Part shown: one piece after another, positions 8,056 to 16,277 of the stretch | Numbering within the stretch: the first letter of the stretch is position 1 | How the letters are laid out: every line of letters starts with the position of its first letter | From: JACMQX01 sp044225675 | Lineage (GTDB): Bacteria > Pseudomonadota > Gammaproteobacteria > Burkholderiales > Burkholderiaceae_C | Direction of reading: 5' to 3' | DNA: 47,211 nt | NCBI GenBank assembly: GCA_044225675.1 | Contig: JBGAIH010000036.1 | Coordinates: 1 to 47,211 of the forward strand | Made by a program: the position numbers and the translations under genes | Notes under the pieces: generated by a model | Told to the model about the DNA's origin: nothing | The model's input: only the letters and a program-made list of their open reading frames with translations | The model's database searches: none

Positions 8056-9651
8056 TCAGGCCGCAGCGCGGATCAGGTCGGAAGCCTTCTCCGCCATCAT
8101 GATCACCGGGGCATTGGTGTTGCCGCTCACCACGCGCGGCATCACCGACGCATCGATCACCCGCAGACCCGCGATTCCGTGCACGCGCAGCTGCGCATCC
8201 ACCACGTCCATTGGCCCCGGCCCCATGCGGCAGGTTCCCACCGGGTGGTAGATCGTGTCCGCATGGTTGCGGATGAACTGCTCGATCGCCTCGTCCGAGC
8301 GCGCGCCCGCCGAAGCCGGCAGTTCCTGGCCCCGGTAGCCCGCCAGCGCCGGCTGCGACAGGATGTGACGCATCAGCTTGAAGCCGCGCACCAGGCGATC
8401 CACATCGTCACGGTCCGACAGGAAATTCGGGTCGATGAGGGGCGCGGCCATCGGGTCGGCGCTCGCCAGTCGCAGGCTGCCGCGGCTGCGCGGCTGAAGC
8501 AGGCAGACATGGCAGGAGTAGCCGTGGCCGAACACTGTCTTGCGGCCGTGGTCGATCAGCTTGCCCACCACGAAATGCAGCTGCAGGTCCGGCACCGGCT
8601 CCTCAGGCCTGCTGCGCACGAAGCCGCCGGCCTCCGCGAAGTTCGTCGTCAGCGGCCCGCTGCGCTGCCGGCGCCACTCGAAAATGCCCGAGATCATCCG
8701 GGCCACGCCAGCCAGCGACAGGCCGAACAGCTCCGTCAGACCCGGTGCATCGACCACCTGCACCACGTCCACATGGTCGTGCAGGTTGGCGCCGACGCCG
8801 GGCAGATCGTGCAGCACCCCGATGCCATGGCCCGACAGCTCGGCCGCAGGTCCGATCCCCGACAGCATCAGCAGCTGGGGCGACTGCAGCGCACCGGCGC
8901 ACAGCAGCACCTCGCGGGCGGCACGCAACTGGTGCAGGGCGCCGTTCTGGCGGAACTCGACGCCCACGGCCCGCCGTCCCTCCATGAGGATGCGCGTTGC
9001 GTGGGCGCCGGTGATCACCTCAAGATTGGGGCGGCCCCGATGCGGCGTGAGATAGGCCTTGGCTGCGCTGCAGCGCTCGCCGTTGCGGTGGGTGACCTGG
9101 TACAGACCCACGCCCTCCTGGTCTGCGCCATTGAAGTCCGGATTGGCGGCAAAGCCCGCCTGCTGCGCCGCCTGCACGAACACCGGCCCGAAGCGGTTCG
9201 GGCTGCGCAGGTCCATCACATGGAGCGGCCCGCCCGTGCCATGGAATGCGTCGGCCCCGCGCTCGTTGTCTTCGGCACGCTTGAAGTAAGGAAGTACTTC
9301 TTCCCATGACCATCCAGGATTGCCTGCGGCCGCCCAGCCGTCGTAGTCGCCGCGCTGGCCGCGCAGGTAGATCATGGCGTTGACCGAGCTCGATCCGCCC
9401 AGCACCTTGCCGCGCGGCTGGTAGCCCCGGCGCCCGTTCAGACCGGCCTGGGGCACTGTCTGGAAGCCCCAGTTCGCCTGCCCGTTGCGGGCCAGCAGGG
9501 CCAGGCCGGCCGGGCAATGGATCAGCACGCTGCTGTCGGGCGGGCCGGCCTCCAGAAGCGTCACGCGCACGGCGGGGTCCTCGCTGAGGCGGGCGGCCAG
9601 CACGCAGCCGGCGGAACCGCCGCCCACAATCAGGTAGTCAGGCTTTTGCAT
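8056..9651 (-). CDS. GMC-family FAD oxidoreductase (alcohol/choline dehydrogenase-like)
   Basis: A 531-residue glucose-methanol-choline oxidoreductase. The N-terminal FAD-binding motif is GGGSAG (about 9-14), the GMC signature 1 region is RGKVLGGSSSVNAMIYLRG, and the C-terminal HPVGTCRMG and SGNTNAPVIMMAEKASD carry the conserved active-site His and Asn region. The length fits bacterial choline/alcohol dehydrogenases that oxidise primary alcohols and pass electrons to quinone or O2. There is no signal peptide. Start ATG 9651 is just before the FAD motif. It is divergent from the hydroxyacyl-CoA dehydrogenase at 9770, which hints at alcohol to acyl-CoA metabolism; the substrate is unknown. Confidence 0.9.
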   Translation of the reverse strand: MQKPDYLIVGGGSAGCVLAARLSEDPAVRVTLLEAGPPDSSVLIHCPAGLALLARNGQANWGFQTVPQAGLNGRRGYQPRGKVLGGSSSVNAMIYLRGQRGDYDGWAAAGNPGWSWEEVLPYFKRAEDNERGADAFHGTGGPLHVMDLRSPNRFGPVFVQAAQQAGFAANPDFNGADQEGVGLYQVTHRNGERCSAAKAYLTPHRGRPNLEVITGAHATRILMEGRRAVGVEFRQNGALHQLRAAREVLLCAGALQSPQLLMLSGIGPAAELSGHGIGVLHDLPGVGANLHDHVDVVQVVDAPGLTELFGLSLAGVARMISGIFEWRRQRSGPLTTNFAEAGGFVRSRPEEPVPDLQLHFVVGKLIDHGRKTVFGHGYSCHVCLLQPRSRGSLRLASADPMAAPLIDPNFLSDRDDVDRLVRGFKLMRHILSQPALAGYRGQELPASAGARSDEAIEQFIRNHADTIYHPVGTCRMGPGPMDVVDAQLRVHGIAGLRVIDASVMPRVVSGNTNAPVIMMAEKASDLIRAAA

Positions 9652-9769
9652 GGTGTTGTCTCTCGGATGCCGCGCCCCGTTGACCCGGGGCGAGCTGCAC
9701 CTTAACCCGGATCGGGGGTTGGCCCGTAAGGTGCTTGTACTATTCGGGTACTTTTCAGGAGGCAGGAAT

Positions 9770-10618
9770 ATGAGTATGACAACGGTCGGCATCATCGGTG
9801 CCGGCACCATGGGCAACGGCATTGCGCAGGCCTGCGCGGTCGCGGGCATCGCGGTCGTGATGGTGGACGTCTCGGATGCGGCGGTCGCCAAGGGCATCGC
9901 CACCGTCAGCGGCAGCCTAGACCGGCTGGTCAAGAAGGAAAAGATCGACGAGGCCGCCAAGGCCCGCGCGCTGGGCCTGATCCGCGGCAGCACCGTCTAC
10001 GACGACCTCAAGGCGGCCGACATCGTCATCGAGGCCGCCACCGAAAACTACGAACTCAAGCTCAAGATCCTCAGGCAGGTGGACGCCCTCGTGGCCCCGG
10101 GCGTGATCCTCGCCTCCAACACCTCGTCGATCTCGATCACCAAGCTCGCCGCAGCCACGTCGCGGCCCGACCGCTTCATCGGCATGCACTTCTTCAATCC
10201 GGTACCCATGATGGCGCTGGTCGAGATCATCCGGGGTCTGCAGACGAGCGACGCCACCCACGACGCGGTCAAGGCCCTCGCCCAGGCGCTGGGCAAGTCC
10301 CCCATCACCGTGCGCAATGCGCCCGGCTTCGTGGTCAACCGCATTCTCGTGCCCATGATCAACGAGGCCTTCTTCGTGCTGGCCGAAGGCATTGCCACGC
10401 CCGACGACATCGACGCCGGCATGAAGCTCGGTTGCAACCAGCCCATCGGCCCGCTCGCGCTGGCTGACATGATCGGCCTGGACGTCTGCCTGGCGGTGAT
10501 GGACGTCTACCTCGCCGAATTCGGCGACTCCAAATACCGTGCCTGCCCCCTGCTGCGCGAGATGGTGGCCGCCGGCCGCCTGGGTCGCAAGACGGGCCAG
10601 GGCGTCTACAGCTACTGA
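9770..10618 (+). CDS. 3-hydroxyacyl/3-hydroxybutyryl-CoA dehydrogenase
   Basis: A 282-residue single-domain dehydrogenase: NAD-binding GIIGAGTMGNGIAQA near the N-terminus, the catalytic region SNTSSISIT and GMHFFNPVPMMALVEI with the catalytic His, and the all-helical C-terminal domain with PGFVVNRIL. Size and motifs fit PaaH/Hbd-type enzymes that oxidise (S)-3-hydroxyacyl-CoA with NAD+ in the cytoplasm. AGGAGG lies seven bases before ATG 9770. It is divergent from the GMC gene, and the FimV-like gene follows 13 bp later. The general reaction is near certain; the chain length is not. Confidence 0.93.
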   Translation: MSMTTVGIIGAGTMGNGIAQACAVAGIAVVMVDVSDAAVAKGIATVSGSLDRLVKKEKIDEAAKARALGLIRGSTVYDDLKAADIVIEAATENYELKLKILRQVDALVAPGVILASNTSSISITKLAAATSRPDRFIGMHFFNPVPMMALVEIIRGLQTSDATHDAVKALAQALGKSPITVRNAPGFVVNRILVPMINEAFFVLAEGIATPDDIDAGMKLGCNQPIGPLALADMIGLDVCLAVMDVYLAEFGDSKYRACPLLREMVAAGRLGRKTGQGVYSY

Positions 10619-10631
10619 GCGGAATCCCGCC

Positions 10632-11759
10632 ATGCGCCCGCCCGGCAGCATGCAGTCCGACGCGCCGCCCGACGCGAACGCGTCGGGGGCCGAATCCCCC
10701 GACGCGCCGGCACGGCTGCGGCTGAGCCCCTCGCTCGCTCGCGTGCCTGCGACCGATCGCGCGGCTCCAGATTCAGCGCCAGGCGCACCCTCTGGCGCAC
10801 CTTCGGGTGCGGCCTCCGGCACCTCATCCTCCACCCCATCCTCCACATCCTCCGGCCCCACCGGCCCGGTCACGCCCGTCACGGCGCGCAACCCGGCTCC
10901 GACGGGCGCGGCGCCCGCTGAAACCTCTCCCGTGGCGCCTCCGGCCCTCGCCGCGTCACCGTCCGGCGCCCTGCAGCAGGTGCGAGACGTCGTGCAGTCG
11001 GCCCCGCTTCTGCCCGTCACCCTGGCCCTGGGAGGCGTTGCCCTGCTGGCGAGCCTGGGCTGGCTGCTGGAGCGCCGACGCAACCGGCATGAGCAAGACT
11101 CCATCCTCTGGGCCGGCGTCCAGACCTCCAACCCCGTCACGCCGGTGAACTCGTCGATCGTCACGCGCGTGCCGACCCTCGACGACATCCTGCCCGACAG
11201 CCCCAATCCGGCCGAGTCCGCGCGCGCCATCTACGTCACGGCCATCGGCGAGACGACCTCGCGCCGCGAGGCCACCCTGATCGACCTCCACCAGCTCGAA
11301 AAGAAGCTGCGCCGCCGCATCGACCGCGGCGACAAGAACGCGGCCGTGCTCCTGCTTCAGCAGCACCTCGTGGACTTCCGGTACACCAGCCCCTGGGTCT
11401 TCCTCGAACTGCGCGAGCTGTACCTGGAGCTCGACCTGCAAAAGGAGTGGGACGTCGCACGAGACGCGTTCCGCGACCGCTTCGGCCAGAACGCGCCGCT
11501 GTGGACGGCGCCGTCCTCGTCCGACGCCACCTTGCTCGACGACCCCCAGCTGTGCGCCGGTCTCACGGCTCAGTGGCCCTACCGCCCGGCCCGCATGTGG
11601 ATCCTGCGCTGGATGCTCGGCGAGCACGACATGCGGGTGCGGGCCATGGGGCCGCCGCAGCTGCCGCTGGGCGTCTACCGCGACCTCATGACCGTCGACC
11701 GCCTGCTCGACGACGTCATGATGGCCAGCTCCGCCTACCACGACACCATCCAGTCCTGA
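10632..11759 (+). CDS. FimV-like single-pass membrane protein with low-complexity N-terminus
   Basis: A 375-residue protein. Residues 1-115 are Pro/Ala/Ser/Thr-rich, with short repeats such as GAPSGAPSGA and SSSTPSSTSSG. One transmembrane segment lies at about 125-147 (PLLPVTLALGGVALLASLGWLL) and is followed by RRRR-type positive charges, so the C-terminal half should be cytoplasmic. That half is helical and charged (about 190-290, KKLRRRIDRGDKNAAVLLLQ), resembling FimV-type C-terminal regions. FimV proteins organise polar machinery and type IV pili, but no pilus genes are near, so function is open. It follows the hydroxyacyl-CoA dehydrogenase by 13 bp without obvious metabolic link. Confidence 0.65.
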   Translation: MRPPGSMQSDAPPDANASGAESPDAPARLRLSPSLARVPATDRAAPDSAPGAPSGAPSGAASGTSSSTPSSTSSGPTGPVTPVTARNPAPTGAAPAETSPVAPPALAASPSGALQQVRDVVQSAPLLPVTLALGGVALLASLGWLLERRRNRHEQDSILWAGVQTSNPVTPVNSSIVTRVPTLDDILPDSPNPAESARAIYVTAIGETTSRREATLIDLHQLEKKLRRRIDRGDKNAAVLLLQQHLVDFRYTSPWVFLELRELYLELDLQKEWDVARDAFRDRFGQNAPLWTAPSSSDATLLDDPQLCAGLTAQWPYRPARMWILRWMLGEHDMRVRAMGPPQLPLGVYRDLMTVDRLLDDVMMASSAYHDTIQS

Positions 11760-11782
11760 GCGGCGCCCGACAGCCCCGTTTC

Positions 11783-11796
11783 TTGATGCCGCTCAA
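11783..11796. promoter_or_regulatory. FNR/ANR-like box upstream of ompW (distal)
   Basis: TTGAT-GCCG-CTCAA differs at one base from the FNR consensus TTGAT-N4-ATCAA. Its centre is 62 bp upstream of the centre of the proximal box. Confidence 0.55.
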
Positions 11797-11844
11797 ATCA
11801 GGCGGCAACCGGTGTGGCGCGCCCGCCGCATCTGCCGCAAAACC

Positions 11845-11858
11845 TTGACGCGTCTCAA
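11845..11858. promoter_or_regulatory. FNR/ANR-like box upstream of ompW (proximal)
   Basis: TTGAC-GCGT-CTCAA is a near-consensus FNR site. With TGCAAT at 11881-11886 as -10 element, transcription would start at about 11893 and this box would be centred at -41.5, the classic activating position. The start site is inferred from spacing. Confidence 0.6.
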
Positions 11859-11939
11859 AGCCGGCCTGCAGGCATCGCGGTGCAATGGCTCGTACGGGGA
11901 ATGGTCCCCGCACATCGCATCCGCCAAGGACACCTCATC

Positions 11940-12575
11940 ATGACAACAACAAGCCCCCTCTTGCGCGCCACCCTGGCGCTTGCGGCAACTGCCGCCCTGG
12001 TCACTCCTTTTGCCGCGCAGGCCCAGGCCGCCAAGGACCCGTCCTGGATGGTCCGCGTGCGCGCCGTCAACATCGACAGCGCCAACAAGGACAGCACCGG
12101 CCTCGGTCTGGCCATCAACGACAAGCTCATCCCCGAGATCGACATCTCGTACTTCTTCACGCCGCAGATCGCTGCCGAGCTGGTGCTCACCTATCCGCAG
12201 AAGCACAAGATCACGGCCACCGGCGTGCAGATCGGCACGCTCAAGCACCTGCCGCCCACGCTCACGCTGCAGTACCACTTCCCGGTCAGCCCGAGCTTCA
12301 AGCCCTACGTCGGCGCTGGCTTCAACTACACGCGCTTTTCCTCGGTCAGCTTCAATCCGGCCGTCGTGACGGCCCTGGCGCCGAGCATCGAGCGCAGCAG
12401 CGTCGGCCTGGCTTTCCAGGCCGGGGCCGACTTCAAGATCGGCGAGAACACCTATCTGAACGTCGACCTCAAGAAGGTGCAGATCCGCACCGACGTCAGC
12501 TCCTTCGGCGCGAAGGCTGGCACCTTCAAGGTCGATCCGTGGTTGCTGGGGGTGGGAGTGGGCTGGCGCTTCTGA
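11940..12575 (+). CDS. ompW: OmpW-family outer membrane beta-barrel
   Basis: A 211-residue protein with a Sec signal peptide (about 1-29, ending AAQAQA) and the alternating pattern of an eight-stranded barrel. OmpW landmarks are visible: NDKLIPEIDISYFFTP, LPPTLTLQYHF, KPYVGAGFNYTRF, and the C-terminal VGVGWRF ending in Phe, the outer membrane assembly signal. OmpW forms a narrow hydrophobic channel and is commonly induced by low oxygen. Two FNR-like boxes upstream agree with this. It stands alone between the FimV-like gene and a strong terminator. The start ATG 11940 gives an intact signal peptide. Confidence 0.92.
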   Translation: MTTTSPLLRATLALAATAALVTPFAAQAQAAKDPSWMVRVRAVNIDSANKDSTGLGLAINDKLIPEIDISYFFTPQIAAELVLTYPQKHKITATGVQIGTLKHLPPTLTLQYHFPVSPSFKPYVGAGFNYTRFSSVSFNPAVVTALAPSIERSSVGLAFQAGADFKIGENTYLNVDLKKVQIRTDVSSFGAKAGTFKVDPWLLGVGVGWRF

Positions 12576-12602
12576 AGCGGCTGCCGACCCCCGCCTTTTG
12601 AA

Positions 12603-12633
12603 GGCCGCGCCGATCCGGCGCGGCCTTTTTTTT
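12603..12633 (+). terminator. Strong Rho-independent terminator after ompW
   Basis: A 10-bp perfect stem, GGCCGCGCCG (12603-12612) with CGGCGCGGCC (12616-12625), a three-base loop and eight T (12626-12633). It lies 27 bp past the ompW stop. Confidence 0.92.
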
Positions 12634-12642
12634 GAGCCCCCG

Positions 12643-13728
12643 TCAGCGCAGCCCCCGCCACCACAGGCGGTTGTCCCGCGGCCGGCCGATGGTCAGCACT
12701 TCGCCGATCTCCGGCGTCGCCAGCGTCAGGCCCTCGCGGGCCGCGAGCGTGGCGACCCGCTCCAGCGGGTCCTGCCAGGTGTGAAAGGCAAGATCGAAGG
12801 TGCTGTTGTGCACCAGGTAAAGCACCTTGCCGCGCACGTCCTTGAACGCCTTCACCGTCTCCTCCGGCGCCATGTGCACGGACGGCCAGTAGCTGTCGTA
12901 GGCGCCGTTTTCCATCAGCGCGAGGTCGAAGCCGCCAAAGCGCTCGCCGATTGCCCGGAACCCCGGGAAGTAGCCGGAGTCGCCGCTGTAGAAAATGCGC
13001 TCGCCGCCGCTCTCGATCACCCAGGACGCCCACAGCGTCTCGTCCCGGTCCCACAGCGTGCGGCCCGAGAAATGCTGCGCCGGCGCCGCCGTCACGCGCA
13101 CCTCGCCCTGGCGTCCGCTCTGCCACCAGTCGAACTCCTCGATCCTTGAGGCCGCCACCCCCATCTCGACGAGGCGGCGGCCCACGCCCAGCGGCACGAA
13201 ATAGCGCTGCACCTTGTCCTTGAGGTACTCGATCGTCGGCACGTCCAGATGGTCGTAGTGGTCGTGCGACAGCACCAGGGCGTCGATCGGCGGCAACTCC
13301 GACAGCGGCAGCGGCGTCGGATGGAAGCGCTTCGGGCCGAGAAAGGAGAACGGTGACGCCCGCTCGCCGAACACCGGATCGATCAGCCAGTAGCTGCCGC
13401 GCAGCTTGAGCAGGTGCGAAGAGTGGCCGAGCCGCACCACATGGTTGGCCGACGGATCCAGCGCGTCCAGCGCGGCGCGGCTGAGCGGGCGCACGGGAAT
13501 CGCGTCGACCGGCACAGTCCCGACCTTGCTCTCGAAGAAAAAGCGTGTCCAGATCTTCCAGCCGCTTTCGGTCGGTCGCGCGTCCGGATTCGGCGGGTTG
13601 CGGAACCGGCAATCGGGCGCGGCCTGAGGCGAGGCTTTCAGGCGCGCATCGCACCCGGCCTGCCCGACGGCGCAGTCGGACGCCAGCGTGGCCGCCAGCA
13701 CAAGTGCCGTCAGAAGCGATGCATGCAC
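12643..13728 (-). CDS. Exported metallo-beta-lactamase-fold hydrolase (RomA/NAPE-PLD-like)
   Basis: A 361-residue protein with a signal-like N-terminus (residues 1-25; no lipobox) and a metallo-beta-lactamase fold. The zinc motif SHDHYDHLD (H155, H157, D159, H160) is intact, followed by a GDSGY segment (metal-bridging Asp) and a later His in LVHNSTFDLAFH. The layout matches the RomA/UlaG/NAPE-PLD-like subgroup, which hydrolyses phosphodiester or lactone-type bonds rather than beta-lactams. I use a GTG start at 13728, seven bases after GGAG; there is no in-frame ATG nearby. It is convergent with ompW and 49 bp downstream of the DUF167 gene. Substrate unknown. Confidence 0.85.
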   Translation of the reverse strand: MHASLLTALVLAATLASDCAVGQAGCDARLKASPQAAPDCRFRNPPNPDARPTESGWKIWTRFFFESKVGTVPVDAIPVRPLSRAALDALDPSANHVVRLGHSSHLLKLRGSYWLIDPVFGERASPFSFLGPKRFHPTPLPLSELPPIDALVLSHDHYDHLDVPTIEYLKDKVQRYFVPLGVGRRLVEMGVAASRIEEFDWWQSGRQGEVRVTAAPAQHFSGRTLWDRDETLWASWVIESGGERIFYSGDSGYFPGFRAIGERFGGFDLALMENGAYDSYWPSVHMAPEETVKAFKDVRGKVLYLVHNSTFDLAFHTWQDPLERVATLAAREGLTLATPEIGEVLTIGRPRDNRLWWRGLR

Positions 13729-13777
13729 GCGAGAACTCCGGTCGATGAAGTGAAAGGGCCTCTGGGTGTCCGGGCGC

Positions 13778-14011
13778 TCAGTCCGTATCCACCCGCACCA
13801 GCTTCAGCCGCCCCGAGGCGCCACTGCGGATCGTCACGGCCGAGCGGCGGCAGCCGAAGTGCCGGGCGACCAGCGCCACCAACTCCTCATTGGCCTTGCC
13901 GTCCACCGGAGCCGCCTTGAGCTGGGCCTGCCAGATGCCATCGGCCGAGGGCTCCAGCACGCTTGCCCGGGCGTTGGGCTTGACCTTGATCTGGAGCACG
14001 GTGGGCGGCAT
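13778..14011 (-). CDS. DUF167/YggU family protein
   Basis: A 77-residue protein with the DUF167 pattern: VLQIKVKPNAR at the start, LKAAPVDGKANEELVALVARHF in the middle, and VTIRSGASGRLKLVRV near the end. The family (YggU in E. coli) is widespread and of unknown function. I prefer ATG 14011, where the domain begins; an ATG at 14059 would add 16 residues without conserved sequence, and neither has a clear ribosome site. It is divergent from ohrR. Confidence 0.85.
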   Translation of the reverse strand: MPPTVLQIKVKPNARASVLEPSADGIWQAQLKAAPVDGKANEELVALVARHFGCRRSAVTIRSGASGRLKLVRVDTD

Positions 14012-14101
14012 GGTTGGCAAGCGTCGGTTGGCACAGCGCAATGGATGGATGCGCGCCATTAAAGCACGCGCGCCCAGGCGATCTCCCTGCCCAGGGCTTG
14101 G

Positions 14102-14137
14102 GCACTCAATTACATTGCACGCAATTTAATTGAGTGC
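14102..14137. promoter_or_regulatory. OhrR operator: 36-bp nested palindrome with two OhrR-type boxes
   Basis: The stretch is symmetric about 14119.5: arms GCACTCAATT (14102-14111) and AATTGAGTGC (14128-14137), with ATTGC-AC-GCAAT inside; 16 of 18 base pairs match. It contains CAATT-T-AATTG (14122-14132), the core of known OhrR boxes, and a one-mismatch copy CAATT-A-CATTG (14107-14117) 15 bp away. It overlaps the ohrR promoter, so autorepression is expected. Confidence 0.82.
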
Positions 14138-14143
14138 TACAAT
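14115..14143 (+). promoter_or_regulatory. ohrR promoter, predicted to give a leaderless mRNA
   Basis: TTGCAC (14115-14120), a 17-bp spacer and TACAAT (14138-14143) form a sigma-70-like promoter. The expected start site, about seven bases after the -10 element, is the A of the ATG at 14150. No ribosome binding site precedes that ATG. Confidence 0.6.
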
Positions 14144-14149
14144 TCATCC

Positions 14150-14599
14150 ATGGCAAGCAGCAAACTCGATCCCGACCAGGCTCTCCGGCTGGACAACCAG
14201 CTGTGCTTTGCGCTGTACTCGGCTTCGCTGGCCATGACCCGGCTGTACAAGCCGCTTCTGGAAGATCTCGGCCTCACCTACCCGCAGTACCTGGCCATGC
14301 TCGTCCTCTGGGAGCGTGACGGCCTCATGGTCTCCGAACTCGGCGAGCGCCTGTCGCTCGACTCCGGCACGCTCACCCCCCTGCTCAAGCGGCTCGAATC
14401 GATGGGCCTCGTGGCCCGCATCCGCGCGGTGGACGATGAGCGCCGGGTCCACATCAATCTCACTGCCGCCGGCCGCCGCCTCAAGGGCCGTGCCGCGCGC
14501 ATCCCCGAATGCATCCTGAGCGCTTCGCAGTGCTCGATCCCCGAGCTCGTGTCGCTGACGCAGCAGGTCCAGGCCCTGCGTCAGCGGCTCGCCGCCTGA
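14150..14599 (+). CDS. ohrR: OhrR, MarR-family organic hydroperoxide sensor
   Basis: A 149-residue MarR-type winged-helix repressor. The sensing Cys is in LDNQLCFALYSAS (C19), the hallmark of OhrR; two further Cys (C121, C128) in the C-terminal helix make it a 2-Cys type, in which C19 oxidation leads to a disulfide with a C-terminal Cys. The DNA-binding region is about 60-100 (LSLDSGTLTPLLKRLE, then a wing with DDERRVHI). It represses ohr and itself; organic peroxide releases it from DNA. It lies upstream of ohr in the same direction, with a strong palindromic operator at its own promoter. The call is very secure. Confidence 0.95.
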   Translation: MASSKLDPDQALRLDNQLCFALYSASLAMTRLYKPLLEDLGLTYPQYLAMLVLWERDGLMVSELGERLSLDSGTLTPLLKRLESMGLVARIRAVDDERRVHINLTAAGRRLKGRAARIPECILSASQCSIPELVSLTQQVQALRQRLAA

Positions 14600-14636
14600 C
14601 TTCACCCCCATCCATCCAACCCACCAGGAGATTCTC

Positions 14637-15056
14637 ATGCCCGCACAACTCGACAAGGTCCTCTACACCGCCCGCGCCCACACCACGGGCGGCCGCGACG
14701 GCGCCTCGCGTACCGACGACGGCCGCCTCGACGTCACGCTGTCCTCGCCCGGCACCTCCGGCACCGGCACCAACCCCGAGCAGCTGTTCGCTGCGGGCTA
14801 TTCCGCCTGCTTCATCGGCGCGATGAAGGCCGTCGCCGCCAAGCAGAAGATCCAGCTGCCGGCCGACCTGTCGATCGATGCCGAAGTCGACCTCGGGCCC
14901 GTCGGCCAGGCCTATGGCATCGCCGCGCGCCTGAACGTCAGCCTGCCCGGCATGGACCGTGCTGCGGCCCAGGCGCTGGTCGACACCGCGCACCAGGTCT
15001 GCCCCTACTCCAACGCCACCCGCGGCAACATCGAAGTGACCATCACCCTCAAGTGA
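14637..15056 (+). CDS. ohr: Ohr, organic hydroperoxide reductase
   Basis: A 139-residue OsmC-superfamily peroxidase. The catalytic residues are present: C58 in YSACFIGAM, C122 in HQVCPYSNATRGN, plus R20 and E48 that activate the peroxidatic Cys. Ohr reduces organic and fatty-acid hydroperoxides to alcohols, recycled by lipoylated proteins. CCAGGAG lies upstream of ATG 14637, 37 bp after ohrR, so the two form one unit controlled by OhrR. Length and motifs are textbook for the family. Confidence 0.96.
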   Translation: MPAQLDKVLYTARAHTTGGRDGASRTDDGRLDVTLSSPGTSGTGTNPEQLFAAGYSACFIGAMKAVAAKQKIQLPADLSIDAEVDLGPVGQAYGIAARLNVSLPGMDRAAAQALVDTAHQVCPYSNATRGNIEVTITLK

Positions 15057-15100
15057 TCGAGGGCAGGCGGCGGCTGCGCTGTCGCCTGCGTGATCGGACC

Positions 15101-15131
15101 GGGGCCCGGCCTGCTTGCAGGCACGGGCCCC
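15101..15131 (+). terminator. GC-rich hairpin after ohr, possible terminator
   Basis: GGGGCCCG (15101-15108) pairs with CGGGCCCC (15124-15131), with an inner CCTGC-TT-GCAGG stem. There is only a weak TTCACTT tail, so termination is uncertain. It overlaps the upstream region of the DUF2855 gene. Confidence 0.4.
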
Positions 15132-15149
15132 TTCACTTATGGTGCGGGC

Positions 15150-16244
15150 ATGAGCACCACCCGACTTCTCGTGCGCCGCGACCGGCTGGCGGACACCCGC
15201 CTGGACATCCTGGATGACGCACCCCTGGCCGACGGCCAGATCCGCGTGCGCGTCGATGCGTTTGCGCTGACCGCGAACAACATCACCTATGCCGCCTTTG
15301 GCGACGCGATGAACTACTGGCAGTTCTACCCAACGGGCGAGGAGGGCTGGGGACTCATTCCGGTGTGGGGCTTCGGCGACGTCGTGCAATCGCTGCATCC
15401 GGGCGTGGCGGTCGGCGAGCGGCTATACGGCTACTGGCCAATGGCTTCGTCGGCCGTGCTGCAACCCACGAAACTCAGTGCCTCAGGCATGACGGACGGC
15501 GCGGCCCACCGCGCCGGACTGCCCGGCGTCTACAACCAGTACGTGCGCGTGGCCTGCGACCCCTTCCACACGCCCGACACCGAAGACCTGCAGGCCCTGC
15601 TGCGGCCGCTGTACACGACCTCCTGGCTGATCGACGACTTCATGGCGGACAACGCCTTCTTCGGCGCGAACGTCATGCTGCTGTCGAGCGCGTCCAGCAA
15701 GACCGCCTGGGGCACGGCGCTGCAGCTGGCCCAGCGCCCCGGCATCGAGGTGATCGGCCTGACCTCGCCTGCCAACGTGGCCTACTGCGAAAGCCTGGGC
15801 TGCTACGGCCGCGTGCTCACCTATGACCAGCTGGACACCGTCGATGCCGACAGCGCCTGCGTCTACATCGACTTCGCCGGCAATGCCGCCCTGCGCGCCG
15901 CCATCCACGGCCGCTTCGCCCAGCTGCGCTACAGCTGCTCGATCGGCGGCACCCATGTGGACCAGCTCGGCGGCGGCAAGGGCCTGCCGGGCCCTCGCCC
16001 GGTGCAGTTCTTCGCACCGGCGCAGATCAGCAAGCGCGTCGGCGAATGGGGCGGCGCCGCGTTCGGCCAGCGCATGGTCGAAGCCTGGCGCAGCTTCCTC
16101 GCCCGCGTCAGCAACCCGGCATCGCCATGGCTCGTGACCGAACATCACCGCGGCGCCGACGCCGCGCAGGCGGCCTACGGCCTCGTGCTCGGCGGCAAGG
16201 GCGATCCGCGCACCGGACACATCCTCTCGCTGCGGCCGGCCTGA
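15150..16244 (+). CDS. DUF2855 family protein (MDR-like)
   Basis: A 364-residue protein of the DUF2855 family. It looks like a distant medium-chain dehydrogenase/reductase: an N-terminal region IRVRVDAFALTANNITYAAFG with GWGLIPVWGFGDVVQS, then a nucleotide-binding-like segment MLLSSASSKTAWGTALQLA. The usual zinc ligands are not evident. The biochemical function is unknown. ATG 15150 follows a GC-rich hairpin; there is no strong ribosome site. It shares direction with ohr but may be separate. Confidence 0.78.
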   Translation: MSTTRLLVRRDRLADTRLDILDDAPLADGQIRVRVDAFALTANNITYAAFGDAMNYWQFYPTGEEGWGLIPVWGFGDVVQSLHPGVAVGERLYGYWPMASSAVLQPTKLSASGMTDGAAHRAGLPGVYNQYVRVACDPFHTPDTEDLQALLRPLYTTSWLIDDFMADNAFFGANVMLLSSASSKTAWGTALQLAQRPGIEVIGLTSPANVAYCESLGCYGRVLTYDQLDTVDADSACVYIDFAGNAALRAAIHGRFAQLRYSCSIGGTHVDQLGGGKGLPGPRPVQFFAPAQISKRVGEWGGAAFGQRMVEAWRSFLARVSNPASPWLVTEHHRGADAAQAAYGLVLGGKGDPRTGHILSLRPA

Positions 16245-16277
16245 GCCGCCCGAGCCGCCTGAGCCGGCATCACTGCA

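Noticed and set aside
14012..14059. Longer N-terminus for the DUF167 protein
   Set aside because: The extra residues are outside the domain and there is no ribosome site; it remains possible.
15063..15131. Two consecutive hairpins after ohr as a riboswitch
   Set aside because: They match no riboswitch pattern I know and are better explained as a weak terminator.
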